Below are positions 34,383 to 47,354 of a stretch of DNA of 64,000 bases, piece by piece (positions within the stretch are counted from its first letter, which is position 1; the number at the start of each line of letters is the position of its first letter). The notes under the pieces were generated by a model, which ran no database searches, had not been told where the DNA came from, and saw only the letters and a list, made by a program, of their open reading frames with translations. The stretch comes from Astrocystis sublimbata (taxonomy: Eukaryota > Ascomycota > Sordariomycetes > Xylariales > Xylariaceae), in assembly GCA_022453515.1 (NCBI GenBank), contig JAJNNY010000012.1, positions 124,001 through 188,000 of the forward strand, given 5' to 3'. A program made the translations under genes and the position numbers.

Positions 34383-36956
34383 AGACACGGCAGGGTGACA
34401 CAAACGAACCATCCCAGTTGGATATATGGGAGACAACCACCCGTGTGAGAGTGACGTCCGTCCATCGACTTGGCTGTCAGGGGCTGCCGCTTCACATTGG
34501 GGCAAAAAGGACCCAATATCAGTTTGTTGCCAAGGCAAGCATCATCTGAAGTAGCACACGAGCTATGCGAGCGCTTGATAGTGCATGCTATTCAAGTTGC
34601 TGCTTCCCATCGTCCCCCCTCAGGCAGCTTGCATGGCCGATAGCGAGCATCTCAGCCAGTACCTGCAGGTGTAGTGCAATGCTGGCTCTCGGGGGGCAGG
34701 ATTGAACGCAAGGGTTAGTAAAACCTTGTTGTTAGAACATATAGTTCTTCCAGCTACCCACCACGAGGTGACAAATAGACAATGTGTGATATTATAAATG
34801 TATATAATTGGATTGGATTAGTAGTTTGGCTCTATCCCTGCTATTGGCCACCGGTTTTTTGTCCACACTTAGACTAGTTACGCAAGATAGAAACGGCTCT
34901 ACGGAGGAGGTTCGGCGACCCGTTGCAGTGTTGCTCCGAAGAATAGACAGTGCTGGGGTCTTTGGCCTTCACTACCCCCAAACTATGACATCTCGTTGTT
35001 TAATGTTGATGCATACCTTATTGCTACAAGTGCAAGGTAAGGAGCTTTTTCATGGCACTTCAGAAATAGCGAGGATTAAATATGTCTGAAGCATTCTGCT
35101 TTCCCTCGTTTAGCCTTGAAACAACAAATACAGTTTAAATATCACCTGATTGACAATGACACTCAACAGTAAGTCTGTGTAACTATATTACATACAGCAA
35201 CCTATATACATGTGAGACAGTCCTTTGACTTGTATGACTGTCATTTGGATGGATATATAGACCTTCGGATTGGTAAGTCCTTGTCTAGGTTCTCGGTAGT
35301 TCGTGGCTCCAGAGTGGACAACAACTTACCAGGGTTGAACAATAACTCACCAAACATAACACGCGATATTTTCAAATTGACTTCGGGATATTAAGTCTGC
35401 AGTCTGACGGATTAGAAGTGAGCTTCAGATATCCAACAGCACCACCACGTTGGCTGCTGTGAAGTCAATTCACGCTCGACAACATTTAATACCTTCATTG
35501 TCAAGCAAGCAAGCAAATTATGAAAAAACTAGACTTGCAGTATTCAACTGCACACTTCATAAACTTCATCACTTTTATCATTTCTTAATGGAAGCTTTTG
35601 CTCCCAATATTCTCCATTTCCTTGATCCTTCATATATATCATCTAAACTACTTAGTACTTACTCAGCTAGAGAGTGCACAGTGCACATATTCTCAGGCCA
35701 GCAACACACAGCTATCCACTGTTCCACAACAGCAAACAGTTGGATTTGTCGCCATACCATAGGTCCTCTTGTTCAGCGCGCGGTGATAATTATCCCACAT
35801 GGCCACAACAATCTCAGCCACGGCAATATTGTCGCCTTGTTCGTTACTGGCTCCCTTGCTATTTTCTTCGTGCTTCTTAAAGTTATTGGCAAGTCAATCA
35901 CGTGTATTTCTGACCGCCAATGGGAGACCAAAAGGGTTCATAGAACTTGATAAAGGCTAAAGCTTGGGCACTCTAGCAATAAACACAAAAATATCAATGC
36001 CAACCCTGGTGTGAATACAATGTTATCTAATAGCAACACGGCTCTCAACAAGAGCATCATCAGTGAGATACACTGGAGGTAATTAGAGGCAAAGCTTCTC
36101 CATCACCATCGACGCTTCTGGCGACCTACTATGGTAGATTGCAAACCCATATTAGCTTTCGATGCTTTGAATCTTATCCATGCTCTATACTTAATACTCT
36201 ATCTGGGCGGAAAGAGACGAAGCTATGACTTAGCCATGTAGTTTCAACGCTTTGGTAACGATTCAAGGCGTTTGCTGAGATATGTCGTTTGAGTGAGTGT
36301 TGGGCATGTCGGCCCTCTAGACCACTTCTTCACCTTGGTCCAGACCCTTTCAATTCACCACAACTCCTAGAACTCATATCGGAAAGTAGAATTTTAATTT
36401 TAATTTTGCGGCTGAACGGAAGACATATGTCAGACTTATTCTGGCGCTGTCAGAGAAAGACTTATAGCTTGCCTAGCTAGTCAATAGGTAATTAATCAAG
36501 TTGTGGAGGACACGTTACTGCTCTCACGATGAAGGGCCATTGAGAGAACTTGTACAACCCATTGGAGACTTACAGCATGATCTCCTATATTGTATTTGTG
36601 CGCAAAGAAGAAGAATAAGACTGGACTAGGTTTATTTAAGTGCTTGTATTTTCCATGTCTCATGATGCCGTCTGAGATTCATAAACCACAATGCAAAAAA
36701 GTCACAATTAGCTATGTGGCAGCAATATATAACAACGTCGAGGAAGAAAACTTAAGAAAATCTAATGTTTGAGTGAAACGTGATGTTCCTATGGGCTTAT
36801 ATGTTACTATCAAAACTATCATTCGACAATAACCAATACCCAGTATGCTTGCAGAGACCAGAAAGTGAGGGTATTCAAATGCGTAATATTCATGGCTCAA
36901 AAAACAGTAATCTAACCCTATCAAACACCAAGCTATTCTACGTTACATGCTTGATT
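34383..36956. other. AT-rich gene desert left of the diterpene cluster
   Basis: 2.6 kb without supported genes. From about 35.0 kb the sequence is visibly richer in A+T and TpA steps than neighbouring coding DNA, as in repeats mutated by RIP. The 166-codon frame at 35450-35950 lacks any recognisable motif. Confidence 0.55.
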
Positions 36957-39871
36957 CTAATTTCCATTCGCAGATACAATGTGATGACTCGAAATATCCT
37001 TAATGACATAGATCTGATCAAATAAGACGACCTGGTCCAAGAACATCGACCAAACGTCCATTCTCCGCTTGCTTAGGCGTGCGGCGGAAACATCCTTGGA
37101 AGCCTCAACACCTGCCCGTCTCAGTTCCTCGAGACGGTTGAAGGAAAGCATCAGGCAGCTGTACTCGTACTCGCCGATCGAGTGTAAGACCTGCTTCTTA
37201 CTCTCGATGCTGTCGTGGGGCTCAAACTCGGGGAAGTCAACCGAGTTCAGGGCGCCCTCGTCCTGGTCACGTCTTATCGAACCCAGGTCGTTGTAGATGC
37301 GAGCCATAGTGGCAAGGTGGCGGTACACATCGGAGGCCATGTACTTCTCGCCGGCAGTAGGGAAGACATCCTTACCACCACCAGATGTCAAGGTGGCGCT
37401 AAGAAGACACCCGATGTAAGCCCAGGCGAAGGGGCCAGATACGTTGTCCGCACCTGTGCTGCGTGCCCAGTTGTAGAATGTGTTGGTGGAGCCAGAGCCG
37501 GGCTTTCCAGCCTCCCGCTGCTCCCTGAATCGCGCGCTGTCTTCTTCCTGTTGAACCTGAGCCAGAATGTAAGTTCGCAGCTCGCGCGCGAGGAGCTTCT
37601 GATCGGCAGCGCTGGCCTTTGCCACGATGGGGTGCTCGAGGCAGTACTTCTTGAATCCCTTCAGGGTAGCAAGGACCTCCTCCTGCGCGGAAGCGGTGGC
37701 TTTGCCGTTTGAGTGGCCGTTGGAGTGACCGTTGGCATGGCCGTTGGCGCCATTTGCCGGTTCCTCCTCAGGGAACACTGTGTTAATGAGCTGGCGGAGC
37801 TCAGGCATGCGGCCCTGGAAAGCGGGTGCTGCCGAAGCCTCCATGAACTCGTCAACTTGGTAGGTCAACATGGAGAGAAGCGACACCTCGTAGATGAAAG
37901 ACGCAGAGGCGAAAGTCCGCGCGCGGTTGTTGGGGCTAGTCCAGAAAAGAGGGATGAGATCGAAGTACTTGTCCTCTTGCATACCCTGGCGCTGGAACAC
38001 TTCCAATCTGCGCTTGAGGAGAAGGGGCTTCAGCAGCACGGCCTCAATCATGGAACCCTTCAGCTCCCATTCGGGATGCGGGCTGAAAAGCTCTGCTTTG
38101 GAGAATAACTTGACATGCTTGTCCAGGACTGAGGTGTTGACGTTCTGCCATAAACTGGAGCCGATCGTCGCACTGGTCGAAGGTGCTGAGCTAGCGGCCT
38201 TGAGTGCTCCCAGAACGTAGGAGTCAGTCAAGAGACGAGACGCGTAACTGACTTTCTCAATCCAGATGTAGTTCAAAGGTCTCTCTTCGATAGACTTGAT
38301 GTAGGCTACACCACGCTCGATGGCTTGGTCTAGGGGTTGACGCAGGTCGTTGAAGAAAGTGACTCGTCGGGCTTCGCTTAGAATCAGAACTCCGTAAGCA
38401 GTCTCTTCAATGTTGTTGTTCCATGAGCCGTCCTCGAGCTGGTCAAGAAGGGGTCTGAAGCAAGCCTGGAACAGTGCAACAGCGAGTCTGGATTGTAGGT
38501 TCTCGTCGAACAAGCCAGGTAGCTTATCCTGCTCTATCAGGTTAAGGATATCCACAAAGGCCTCTACTATGAGGACTGAGGGGTAAAGGTAGCAAGTGTT
38601 CTGTATCTCGTGGTTAGATTCTATCTCGTTTTTGGATTGTACGGGCTGTTACATACCCACTTGTCTACGATCTTGCCATCGGCCTGCCACCAGAAGTCGA
38701 CGAGGAATGTGGCCACCTTGAGGATCTGGCTCGAGAACAGAGACACATCCGGCTGGTGGAGCAGCGCCAAAAGAGCATTGCAGTTGGCAGTTGGGCTGGG
38801 GTCTCTTTCACCAGCATATGTACGGAAGTGGGTTTCCGCTTCGAACACCTCAATTAAGCTGTTGGGGCTCACAGGTCGCCCAAGCATGTTCAAGGAAGAG
38901 ATGGTCTTCGCGGTGTCATCAACATCAGCCTCGAAGAATGGGGCAAAACCGAGGGTACCCTTCTCAGCCTCGAAAGAGCGGCTCAAGATGTCCAGCATTT
39001 GAGTCAGTTCGGGGCTCTCCAAGTCGGCCTGAGTGAAACCGGCTCTGAGCAGAGTCGACAGCATCCAGGTGATCTCAAAATGAGTTGAGGGAAAGGCGCT
39101 GGGAACGGCTCCACTGCCGCGGCCGGCAGCGTGTTGGAGGACGTGCTTGATATACTCCTCAGATTCGTCATCCCATTCCGATGAGTGCATCATGTAAGCG
39201 GCTGTGGAAGAAGGGGATCCCAACATAGAACCGTGCACTCGGTGGTGCTTCACTTTGTCGAAATCCAGTTTGCCAATGAATGACTCCAATGAGTGAAGAG
39301 CTGTAAATCTCCGGGGACCGTAGAGGAACTCTGGGCGGAAACGCGACAATTTGGCGTTGTTGATCTTCATCAGCGGCTTCTTGGATGCAAACTCGAATAG
39401 GAGCGAAGAGTCTTCCTTCTCCAAATACTCGAGCATAGCTGGGACGATGATCTCGAAACCGACGTGTTCCGTCGTTGATACATCCCAAGCAGCCAGCTGT
39501 TTCTGTAAAGATGATGTCGCCTTTTCAATGCGGTTGGCGATGTCCTGCGCATCATGCTGAAGTTGAAGGGGCTCGGCCTGGTGACGCTTGAGCGCTAACA
39601 GGGGAGCTGCTGTGTTTAAGATACCGTCGATCTGAGCGCCGTAGCCAATCGTCCAACCGCCCTCTTCTGACTGAGCAGAGAGAATGTATTCAAAGCATTC
39701 GGGGAAGAGCCACTGTTTCTGGCCATCAACGACCTTGGTGACCATCGCAACCCATGCCGTGTCGTAGGCAGCAACGCTCATGGCGCCTAAACCATACTTC
39801 TCAGTGTAGTTTTCCAGAGCCGTTCGGATCAACGACTTAGCATCGCCGGCAAGGCGGTTAGCGTCCGCCAT
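36957..39871 (-). CDS. Bifunctional labdane-related diterpene synthase (CPS/KS type)
   Basis: Two exons (39871-38657, 38600-36957) separated by a 56-nt intron (GTATGT...ATACAG) give 952 aa, the usual size of fungal CPS/KS enzymes. The class II half has AAYDTAW (34-40), QSEEGGW (67-73) and the protonation motif DVDD at 316-319, which starts GGPP cyclisation to a copalyl-type diphosphate. The class I half has DEFME at 655-659 as the aspartate-rich metal site and [12 protein letters not shown] at 842-853 as the NSE/DTE metal site, which ionises the diphosphate and finishes the skeleton. An N-G-H-rich low-complexity stretch at about 688-704 is an apparent loop insertion. Possible products include ent-kaurene-, pimaradiene-, phyllocladane- or aphidicolane-type alcohols or alkenes; sequence alone does not decide. 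Divergent to a P450 and near a GGPP synthase, it is the core of a diterpenoid cluster. Confidence 0.95.
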
Positions 39872-40487
39872 GGTTGTGATTGTCCGATGTGTAGAGCTTA
39901 GTGTGTAGTGGCAAGAATCTCTATGTTCGCTTCACCGTAAAATGAAAATGAAAATAAAGAATGTATTAAACCCAAGATATTAGAGATCTTCAACGTACGA
40001 TGGTGGTGTTATCTACAGCTCATGATCAGGCCCCTTATTATCTATACCGCCGTGCTGGCACTTATATCACATGTAAACTAAATAGTCGGAGTCCTTAATA
40101 TGAAAGGGTCAGGCTGAGCCAAGTAAGCACATGCTTATGGGTAGTCCACTAATCGTTTGAGCGCTGGATAGGATCCTAATCCACGGGTTACGATTTGTCA
40201 ATCTGGATGACTGTACTAGCGTCGTCGAGATCCAAAAATAAAAACCCAGCGAGCGACAGTCGGATCGCCAAAACCGGCATCGCCGTACCGGGGTCCGCCC
40301 CATTTTGACATCCGTCTATTATTAGGGGACCACAAGGGCTGAAATGGGGCGTGCCAATTTCGACATTAATGATCGGCAAGCGGTGTCAGGTCGCATCGTC
40401 GAGATCTAATAAGTCAAGCTGCGTGCTCCAAGTCAGTCGAACTTTTGGGCCAGCACTCTACGTACGCCATACCAGTTTACTGTCAAG
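39872..40487. promoter_or_regulatory. Bidirectional promoter of the diterpene synthase and P450 genes
   Basis: 616 bp separate the divergent start codons. The interval contains CGG-N5-CCG at 40275-40285, an inverted CGG pair of the sort bound by Zn2Cys6 dimers, and a direct repeat TCGTCGAGATC at 40222-40232 and 40396-40406. The left 120 bp is A-rich. Co-regulation of synthase and P450 by the cluster's Zn2Cys6 protein is inferred. Confidence 0.55.
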
Positions 40488-42296
40488 ATGGAAGCCAACA
40501 TGACGTCGCAGGATCCCATGGCCAAATTTCACGAGTTCCTCGAGCGCGAGGATGCCACTCGCATATTAAGCACAGCTGGACTTACAGTGGCATTGCTTGT
40601 GTGGGCGTACTATCGCTTCATTGCGACACCAGACCTGAGCTTCTTGCCGCGGTCTGGCAAGGCGCCCGGCCGGTTTGGTATGGGTCTTAACGATGTCAAG
40701 CGTGACTTCGCCAAAAACGGTACAAAAATCATCAACGATGGTTACCGCAAGGTGAGACCTTTTGGCGAGATTCCGATTTGCGAAGCATCCACCCGCTAAC
40801 GTTATGCGCGCAGAACAAGAACGGAATGTTCCTGGTGCAAACCCTGAACGTGGAGCGTGTTGTGTTGAGCCCCAAGTACATTGAGGAGATCAACAGCAAG
40901 GTGCCCGAGGGTACCCTGGATATGGTCGAAGGTCTACGAGAGGTATGTATTCGGATCAGCTAATTGCGATTGTCGCACTTTTTGCTAACAGCTATCGTAG
41001 CGACTTCTCAGTGCGCAAACCAACCTCGATGTTGTGTTCAGAAGTCCCCTGCACATTGATGTTTGCAAAGACCAGCTTACTCGAAACCTTCGTAAGAACC
41101 CCCGTTGATAGGCGATACTCGAGCATGTAGCTAACAACAGCTTGCGCCAGACCACCTGATCGCTCCCCTCCACGATGAAGCTGTCCACACCCTCTCCAGA
41201 CTCATTCCCCAGAAGACCGAACTCCGGGCATACGATACCATGGTTGGCATCATAACCAAGAACGCATCGCGCATGTTTGGCGGAACTCCCATCAGCCGAA
41301 ACGAGGCATGGCTCAAGTCGGCCGCTGACTACTCGATGGACGTTGTCAGTGTGGCTGTCAAGCTGCGACCCTACCCTGCCTTCGTGCGCCCGCTCATGTA
41401 CCCCTTCCTGGAGGGATCCAAGACCCTCGACCACCATCTCAATGTCGCGAAGCAGACTTTCAGCCACATCTTCGCCGAGCGCTTGGCTTTGAAGGAGGGC
41501 GACGAGAAGCCCATCGACATGCTTCAATGGTTGGCGGACTCGGCGCGTGGCTCTGACCGCAACCCCGACGTCTTGGCCCACAACATGCTCTTCATGGCCC
41601 TGGCTTCCGTCCACACCAGCTCAGCAACTATCATCCATGTCCTGTTCGATCTCTGCGCCAACCCCGAATTTATGGAGCAACTTCGCCAAGACATCAAGCA
41701 AGCCATCGACGAGTCCGGCTGGACACTAGCCGGTCTTGCCAAGATGAAGAAGGTCGACAGTTTCATGAAGGAGTCGCAGCGCATGAACCAAGCTGTGCTG
41801 AGTAAGTTGCCTGCCCTGGCCCTCGGCCTAAAAGTGTACTTGGATCTGGATCTAGTGAGCTGACTGTAAATCCATAGTGACCTTCAACCGCAAGGTGGCT
41901 AGACCCCTGAAGTTCGAAGACGGCACTACGCTCCCTGTCGGCACTTACATCACCATGCCAAGTCACGCGGTCGCCACGGATCCCGATATCTACTCGAACC
42001 CCGAAACCTTCGACGGTTTCCGCTTCTACGACAAGAGAAACTCCTCCAAGGTGGAGGCAAACCGACATCAGTTCGCGACCACCGGCCCTGAGAGTCTCGC
42101 CTTCGGCCAGGGAAAGACAGCTTGCCCTGGTCGCTTCTTCGCCGCCTCCAACATCAAGGTCGTTCTCTCTCAAATTCTCCTTAGCTATGACGTTTCATTC
42201 CCTCCCGGACAGACTGAGAGGCCCAAGAACCTACACAAGGGTGGTCTAGTCCGCCCCGACCCTAGACAGACTTTGATTTTCACCCCGCGCAATTAG
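40488..42296 (+). CDS. Cytochrome P450, diterpene oxidase (CYP503/ent-kaurene oxidase-like)
   Basis: Five exons (40488-40751, 40814-40942, 41001-41091, 41151-41801, 41878-42296) join in frame to 517 aa. An N-terminal membrane anchor (about 28-46) places it on the ER. The I-helix region reads LASVHTSSAT, the K-helix ExxR is KESQR, and the heme-binding loop is FGQGKTACPGRFF with C461 as the axial cysteine. The His-Thr I-helix and ACPGRFFA loop resemble fungal diterpene oxidases related to gibberellin ent-kaurene oxidase (CYP503); this placement is by pattern. The enzyme would hydroxylate or multiply oxidise the hydrocarbon or alcohol made by the adjacent synthase. The third intron splits NL-H-HLIAPLHDEA. 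A predicted alternative acceptor nearby loses that conserved stretch. Confidence 0.93.
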
Positions 42297-43076
42297 AGCC
42301 AACCGCCATTATGTGTTTTGTATACCTAGTTACATTTAAATAGTTGCATTTATGATTTCTGTTAGGCGTGGGTGGGCCAAACGGTGTCTAGAAAGAACGT
42401 CTACAGCATAGATAGATTCAGGGACTTCAATATTTCAAAATTCATTAGAACAAGCCAGTCTGCCATCGTCCATGTCCATGTCCATGTGCATCGTCATGAT
42501 AGTAATAATAAGCCAGTTGGGCAATACGGCGTAGCATAGTAACTTTGTCGATGGCACTGTAGCACGAATCGCGGCAATATCCGATCACACTGTGATATCC
42601 CGGCTGTAGGGTTACTAGGTAGGTAGGTACTAAGTAGTGTGCGTAGCACCGGACCAAGGATCATTTAAGTGTGGATGGGCGCCGCCACGGCGTTGGCCGT
42701 CGCGTCGGCCTTAGTAAGTAGACCTCACTTACGACATGACATGACAATGTGGTTGCCGAGCCACTCATGCATGTACTTGGCCAACATCGTAAACACCATT
42801 CAATGAGACTCCCGTTCATTGAAATTCGGAAAGTGGATTTTTTTTTTCACCGTTCAAAGATTGCAGCGTGACTTAAGATGTGAAGAAAGCGTAGCTTAAT
42901 TGAAACGATCTACACTATGGGTTCTCCGGTTATAATCCTCTAATTGTCCGGGTAGGAAAATTCCATTTGGATATCGACACCATAACGCCCGCAGGTTAAT
43001 CAAGCCGTAAAGTCCCCCCCATGGCCTTCCCTAAAATGAATATAAGCCTAATGAAACCAACCAACCAACTCTGTGG
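42297..43076. other. Convergent spacer between P450 and GGPP synthase genes
   Basis: 780 bp carrying both 3' UTRs. A GGTAGGTAGGTA repeat is at about 42617, a CATGTC-type short repeat at 42469-42488, and a T-rich run at about 42840. No gene seen. Confidence 0.55.
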
Positions 43077-44307
43077 CTACAAGTCCAACTTCGACAATAG
43101 CATGAGAATTCCCTTGCTCTTGTCTGATCCCGCGTCAATGGCGTCTGCTTCCTCCTTGGCCTTCGCTACCAATATCGCGACGAGCTCCTTAGTGTACTCC
43201 AAGCTGCCTGTGCTCTCAATGTAGTTCACAGCGTACTTCTTGGTGTCAACATCGGTGGGGCGTTGGGCCAGGATGTGTAGGAGCTCCTGGTTATCGGGGT
43301 TTGACCGTATGCTGTGAATGACGGGGAAGGAGAATTTGCCTTCTGTCAGGTCCTCGCAGAGACCCTTCTTCTGTGTGTAATCCAGGTTCGCGAGGTTCTT
43401 GTAGTCATCAGCAATCTGGAAAGCCTGTCCGAGGAGCTCGGCGAGCGGCAGGCAGTCGAATGAGGTACTTGATTGTGACTGCATCAGCTTGACAGCGAGT
43501 CGGAATAGACCTCCTGTCTTGTTGGATACCATCTCGAGGTAGTCGTCCTCGGTTGGGCAGGTCAGGGTATCACGCCAGTACAAGTCCATGCCCTGACCTC
43601 GGTGCAGGTAGAGCATCTCCGTTGTGTAAATGTCCATAGCCTCTGCGGGGTTCTTCAACTTCTGCAGCTCCTTGAGGGCAAGGAAGTAGACGTAGTTGCC
43701 AGCGTTGATGGTTTGGGCAACACCGAAGATGTTGTGTGCCACAGGGCGTCCTCTCCGGAGCTGTGAGTTGTCTTGAATATCGTCGATGAGGAGTGATGAT
43801 GTGTGTAGCATGCGGACGACCTTCACTATGACAGCTAGACTCTCTTGGGGCACCTCGAGCCAAGCGTTGAAAGCATTGAGAAGGAGTGTGCGGAATTCTT
43901 TTCCGGGTTCCGACGCAATGTAATCGTAAGGGCTTAGAATAATCTTCTCCTTCTGAGACGTCCATGTCCATCCGTTGTTGAGATCCATGTTGTCTAAAGC
44001 TGGAACAGCGGGTTCAGCAGCCTGGGAGCTCTCTGGTGTACTCTTTGATGCTTTGGCCTCTGTCTCGTTCTTAGACAGCTGAGGGTATGCTGCTTCTGGC
44101 TGTTGGGTCTTCTGGAGGCTCATGGGAGTTGGTGTGAGGAGGCCTGTTGGGCGTCTTTGATGAGGGTAGATGGAATCAAAAATCGGCCGTAGTGATGACT
44201 TGAGGGGTGCCCAGGGGGAAGAGACTGGTGCTGCGGATGCTATTAGTCGGTTTCATTGAGTGAAAGGCTCAAAACAATGTTCACTTACTCTGTGCGCCTG
44301 CTTCCAT
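43077..44307 (-). CDS. Geranylgeranyl diphosphate synthase, cluster-dedicated
   Basis: Exon 1 is only 19 nt (44307-44289, encoding MEAGAQ plus one base) and is followed by a 58-nt intron (GTAAGT, branch CTAAT, CCGCAG) and exon 2 (44230-43077); the product is 390 aa. Starting at the internal ATG 44123 would drop 42 residues that are in frame and follow a good acceptor. The enzyme has the first aspartate-rich motif DDIQD at 156-160, [20 protein letters not shown] and the second motif DDYKN at 281-285, as in fungal class III GGPP synthases. It condenses FPP and IPP to C20 GGPP. As primary metabolism needs only one GGPP synthase, this copy beside a diterpene synthase is inferred to supply the pathway. 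Confidence 0.94.
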
Positions 44308-47300
44308 TGTGAAGGTTTTGAAGAATGATCGCCGGTAGTGCGAGTCTATGTAGTGAGTGAGACTGAACCGCTGCGAGTTGCGAGTAAGACTTGAGATCAC
44401 GGAGTGGGGATGAAGATGAAGAGGGATTCCGAGATTTAGTTGGCTAGGAGGAGCAACTATAATAAAGCTTGTGTTCAAGAAGGGCATGTGGCATGTGATA
44501 ACTACGAAGTTCCTAATCTGCCAATACCTCGGAAAGCTACAATAGGAACCCGCTTCTTGCTTACCTATAAAGCTATGATCAACAGAGACTGATGCTTGTA
44601 GTAATGTTCTAAATAGAGATCATTTCCCCTGTCGTTGCAACTTTTCGTGGCTTCAAGTGACAAATCGTGGCTTCGCCTTGGGGAAAGTTCCGTTTGCTAG
44701 TGCGCACACACAGAGAAGCTAATGACCAGGCAGGTAGCTGAAGATGTAAATGAGCTGTATTGGCCCTGAAACCTGCCCCCTATCACTCTGTATGAGCACA
44801 GTAGTGTTACGGCTACACAGTCAACGGTAGTGTTGGTATGGAGTATCAAATGTGCTTGGCATGAAAGTCGAATCGGATATTCCAAATACAGCCCCCATGT
44901 TCGGGCCTTCCAAATCAAGGGGGAACCGGCTCCAGCTGCTGACTTATCAGTGTTACTATTATTATCTACACACCTTGAAACAGAAACAATAAGTGCAGTA
45001 CCGGCAATGTGGGAGTGCCGGTCGATCGTACGGCAGTAACGGTACGCAGTCTTACACACACACACACAAGTCATCATCATGAATTGGCGAACTCCAAGCT
45101 CAGCTCTGTTGATTCAATGATAGTCATGTTTTGGACTGTCGAGCAGGCACTTATTTCGCCTGCCTATCCTCCTCGGCTAGTAGCACATCGGCGCCACCGG
45201 CCTCGCCCTAGACTCTTCGCCAAGATCCAAACAAGCTTAATTATCCGACTCCTCACATGCGTTACACCTACATGTACAGACCTAGATACTGAAGCTACTG
45301 GAGAATACTCTGCCTCGCTAGTGCCTAACCAGGAAATTTACTCGAGATGTGTATATCTCGCGAAATCGTGCGTGGGTATGCCTAAGAGGATCTGGACCCG
45401 TTTATTAAGAAACCTCTCCAGCTGTTAAACGAGCCCGTGGCGTTCTTGGCTAGACTTGGCGTCACCCCGGTACATTTCGCATCATGCTAGAAACACGATG
45501 TTAGACGGCTCATTTCAAAGTGCTAGTCGAGCTAGTATATAGGTATGGTTCAGTTAGAGGCGTACTACCTAGACTGATGAGTGACAATACGTGCTAGTAT
45601 ATGTAGTAGCAGCATGATGAGTCTCGAGGATAGTCATCATTTGGTCCCGGTCAAGGAAAGGGACGTAACTAAGCATGTTTTTCTACAGTAGCTGTGTCCT
45701 GCACCGTGGAACTCCACAGCAACATTGTCAAAGCGCCTCCCCTACTCAACGATGCTTGGAACTGGCATAAGTGCATAAACTGTACAAGAATCAGTGCAGG
45801 AACCACTGACTGTGTTTAGTTACCCTAAAGTGAAAGTCCGATATGGCTGCCGATTGCTCTGCAGGCAAAACCGGGCGAACGTATGGAGATACCGAGTTGC
45901 CCTCAAATATGAACGAGGGCATTAACGCGTAGGACTCCCTCAGAGAGATGCGAGACACTATTTCCTGCTCTTATTGCCATTCCAATCACCATTACTTTCC
46001 TTTGGCGATGCACACACTCAAGTTGAGCGAATGACAATCTGGCGTATACAACACGATTGTATGCTAGTTGCAAGGGCCTATCGTTTCTTACTATGTACAA
46101 TATCATGGCCATGGCTGTCGATGTTATGCCGCCTTTCCTGAACCAAAAACCCAATATCGCTTATGCGACAATACTCTCTCTGACTACTTACCCAACCTAC
46201 CTAGGTAGATCAATGCAGTGTCAGTGCTGGTTCCAGACTTAGAATTTGCTAGCATCTCGGGACCGGAGCCCAACCCACAGTTGGCCTCAACACTTGTGCT
46301 GGATGCCTGGGCATAATTGTAATACAATATGTAGGTAAGCTTGCTTCGCAACCCAAAACACTGAAAGCTATATATCATGAGATGAGCTGACGCATTTCAA
46401 TTGCAAGGATGAATTGTCTAATGCCCAAAAAATGAGTATACTGCACACTGCCACCCCCGGAATTATCGTATGTTTGCCTCAAGCATCAGACTACCTACCT
46501 ACCTACGGCACAGCAAACACAAAGCGCATGTGACAGGACTAGAGCTTAACTGTAGGCTGACATCAGAGGCGTCGTGGGCGGAGGCACCCGCACTACAAAC
46601 ATCGAAGCTCTACCAGCTTTCCTCGCACTCGTTATCGCCAAAGGAACTTCATCCTCGTCCAGGGTCGTCTTTTAGGCTCAATTAGCTTGAACTGGTCTCA
46701 CTGCTTAAGGTTGAAGGATGGTGAAGTGCGCCAGGTCAGTAAGCAGGACCCCAGACACGGGTCGCATTGGATGCGATGACAACCTTGTCGGCAATAAGGT
46801 TGGTTGTTGGGGCGGATCTGTGCGGAGTATCCGACACTTTGTCCGACTACTGACCCGACGGAGGAGATGAGAGATGACCTAAGACAGAACCTAAGGCAGG
46901 AATCCAAATCCGAAGAAACGAGGTGCCATCTACGACGCGGACGGCGTGCGCGCGACTCACACCACTGTCCCGAGTTCATGACAGGGCGACGGCAGGTGAT
47001 GGCGATCGGCAGTGCGAGGGTGCCTTAGTCTTTCAGCTCCCTCCCTGGCGAGCCTGGATGCCTGGCTGCAGTGCTCGAGTGGGATCAGTCACAGTGGCAT
47101 GTGCCACACTGACCATTTTACTCAGCCAACGGAATTCTCCGGTAGTCGTGTCCAAATTGCGCGCTACAGTGACTCTTAGGACCAGAGACAATTGTAATCA
47201 ATTACGGCGCAGACAGAATACAGTCATTTTTGGAGCAGCTTCCACAGACCAGTCTTGAAGACCTGGATATCGTTCATTCTTTGGCGTCGCAGCCATGTTT

Positions 47301-47354
47301 TTGTCATGATTTCTAGACGGGTATTGTATCTCTAAGTGTCTAAGTGTCGTAGCT
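44308..47354. other. Intergenic region between GGPP synthase and regulator
   Basis: 3 kb without supported genes. An (AC)n run is at about 45053-45068 and CCTACC/TACCTAGGTA motifs near 46190 and 46495. Weak frames at 45009-45428 and 46804-47258 have no recognisable motif. The first few hundred bp hold the GGPP synthase promoter. Confidence 0.55.

Noticed and set aside
35450..35950. 166-codon frame in the AT-rich desert
   Set aside because: Starts without a good ATG context, no motif, and AT-rich mutated-looking DNA.
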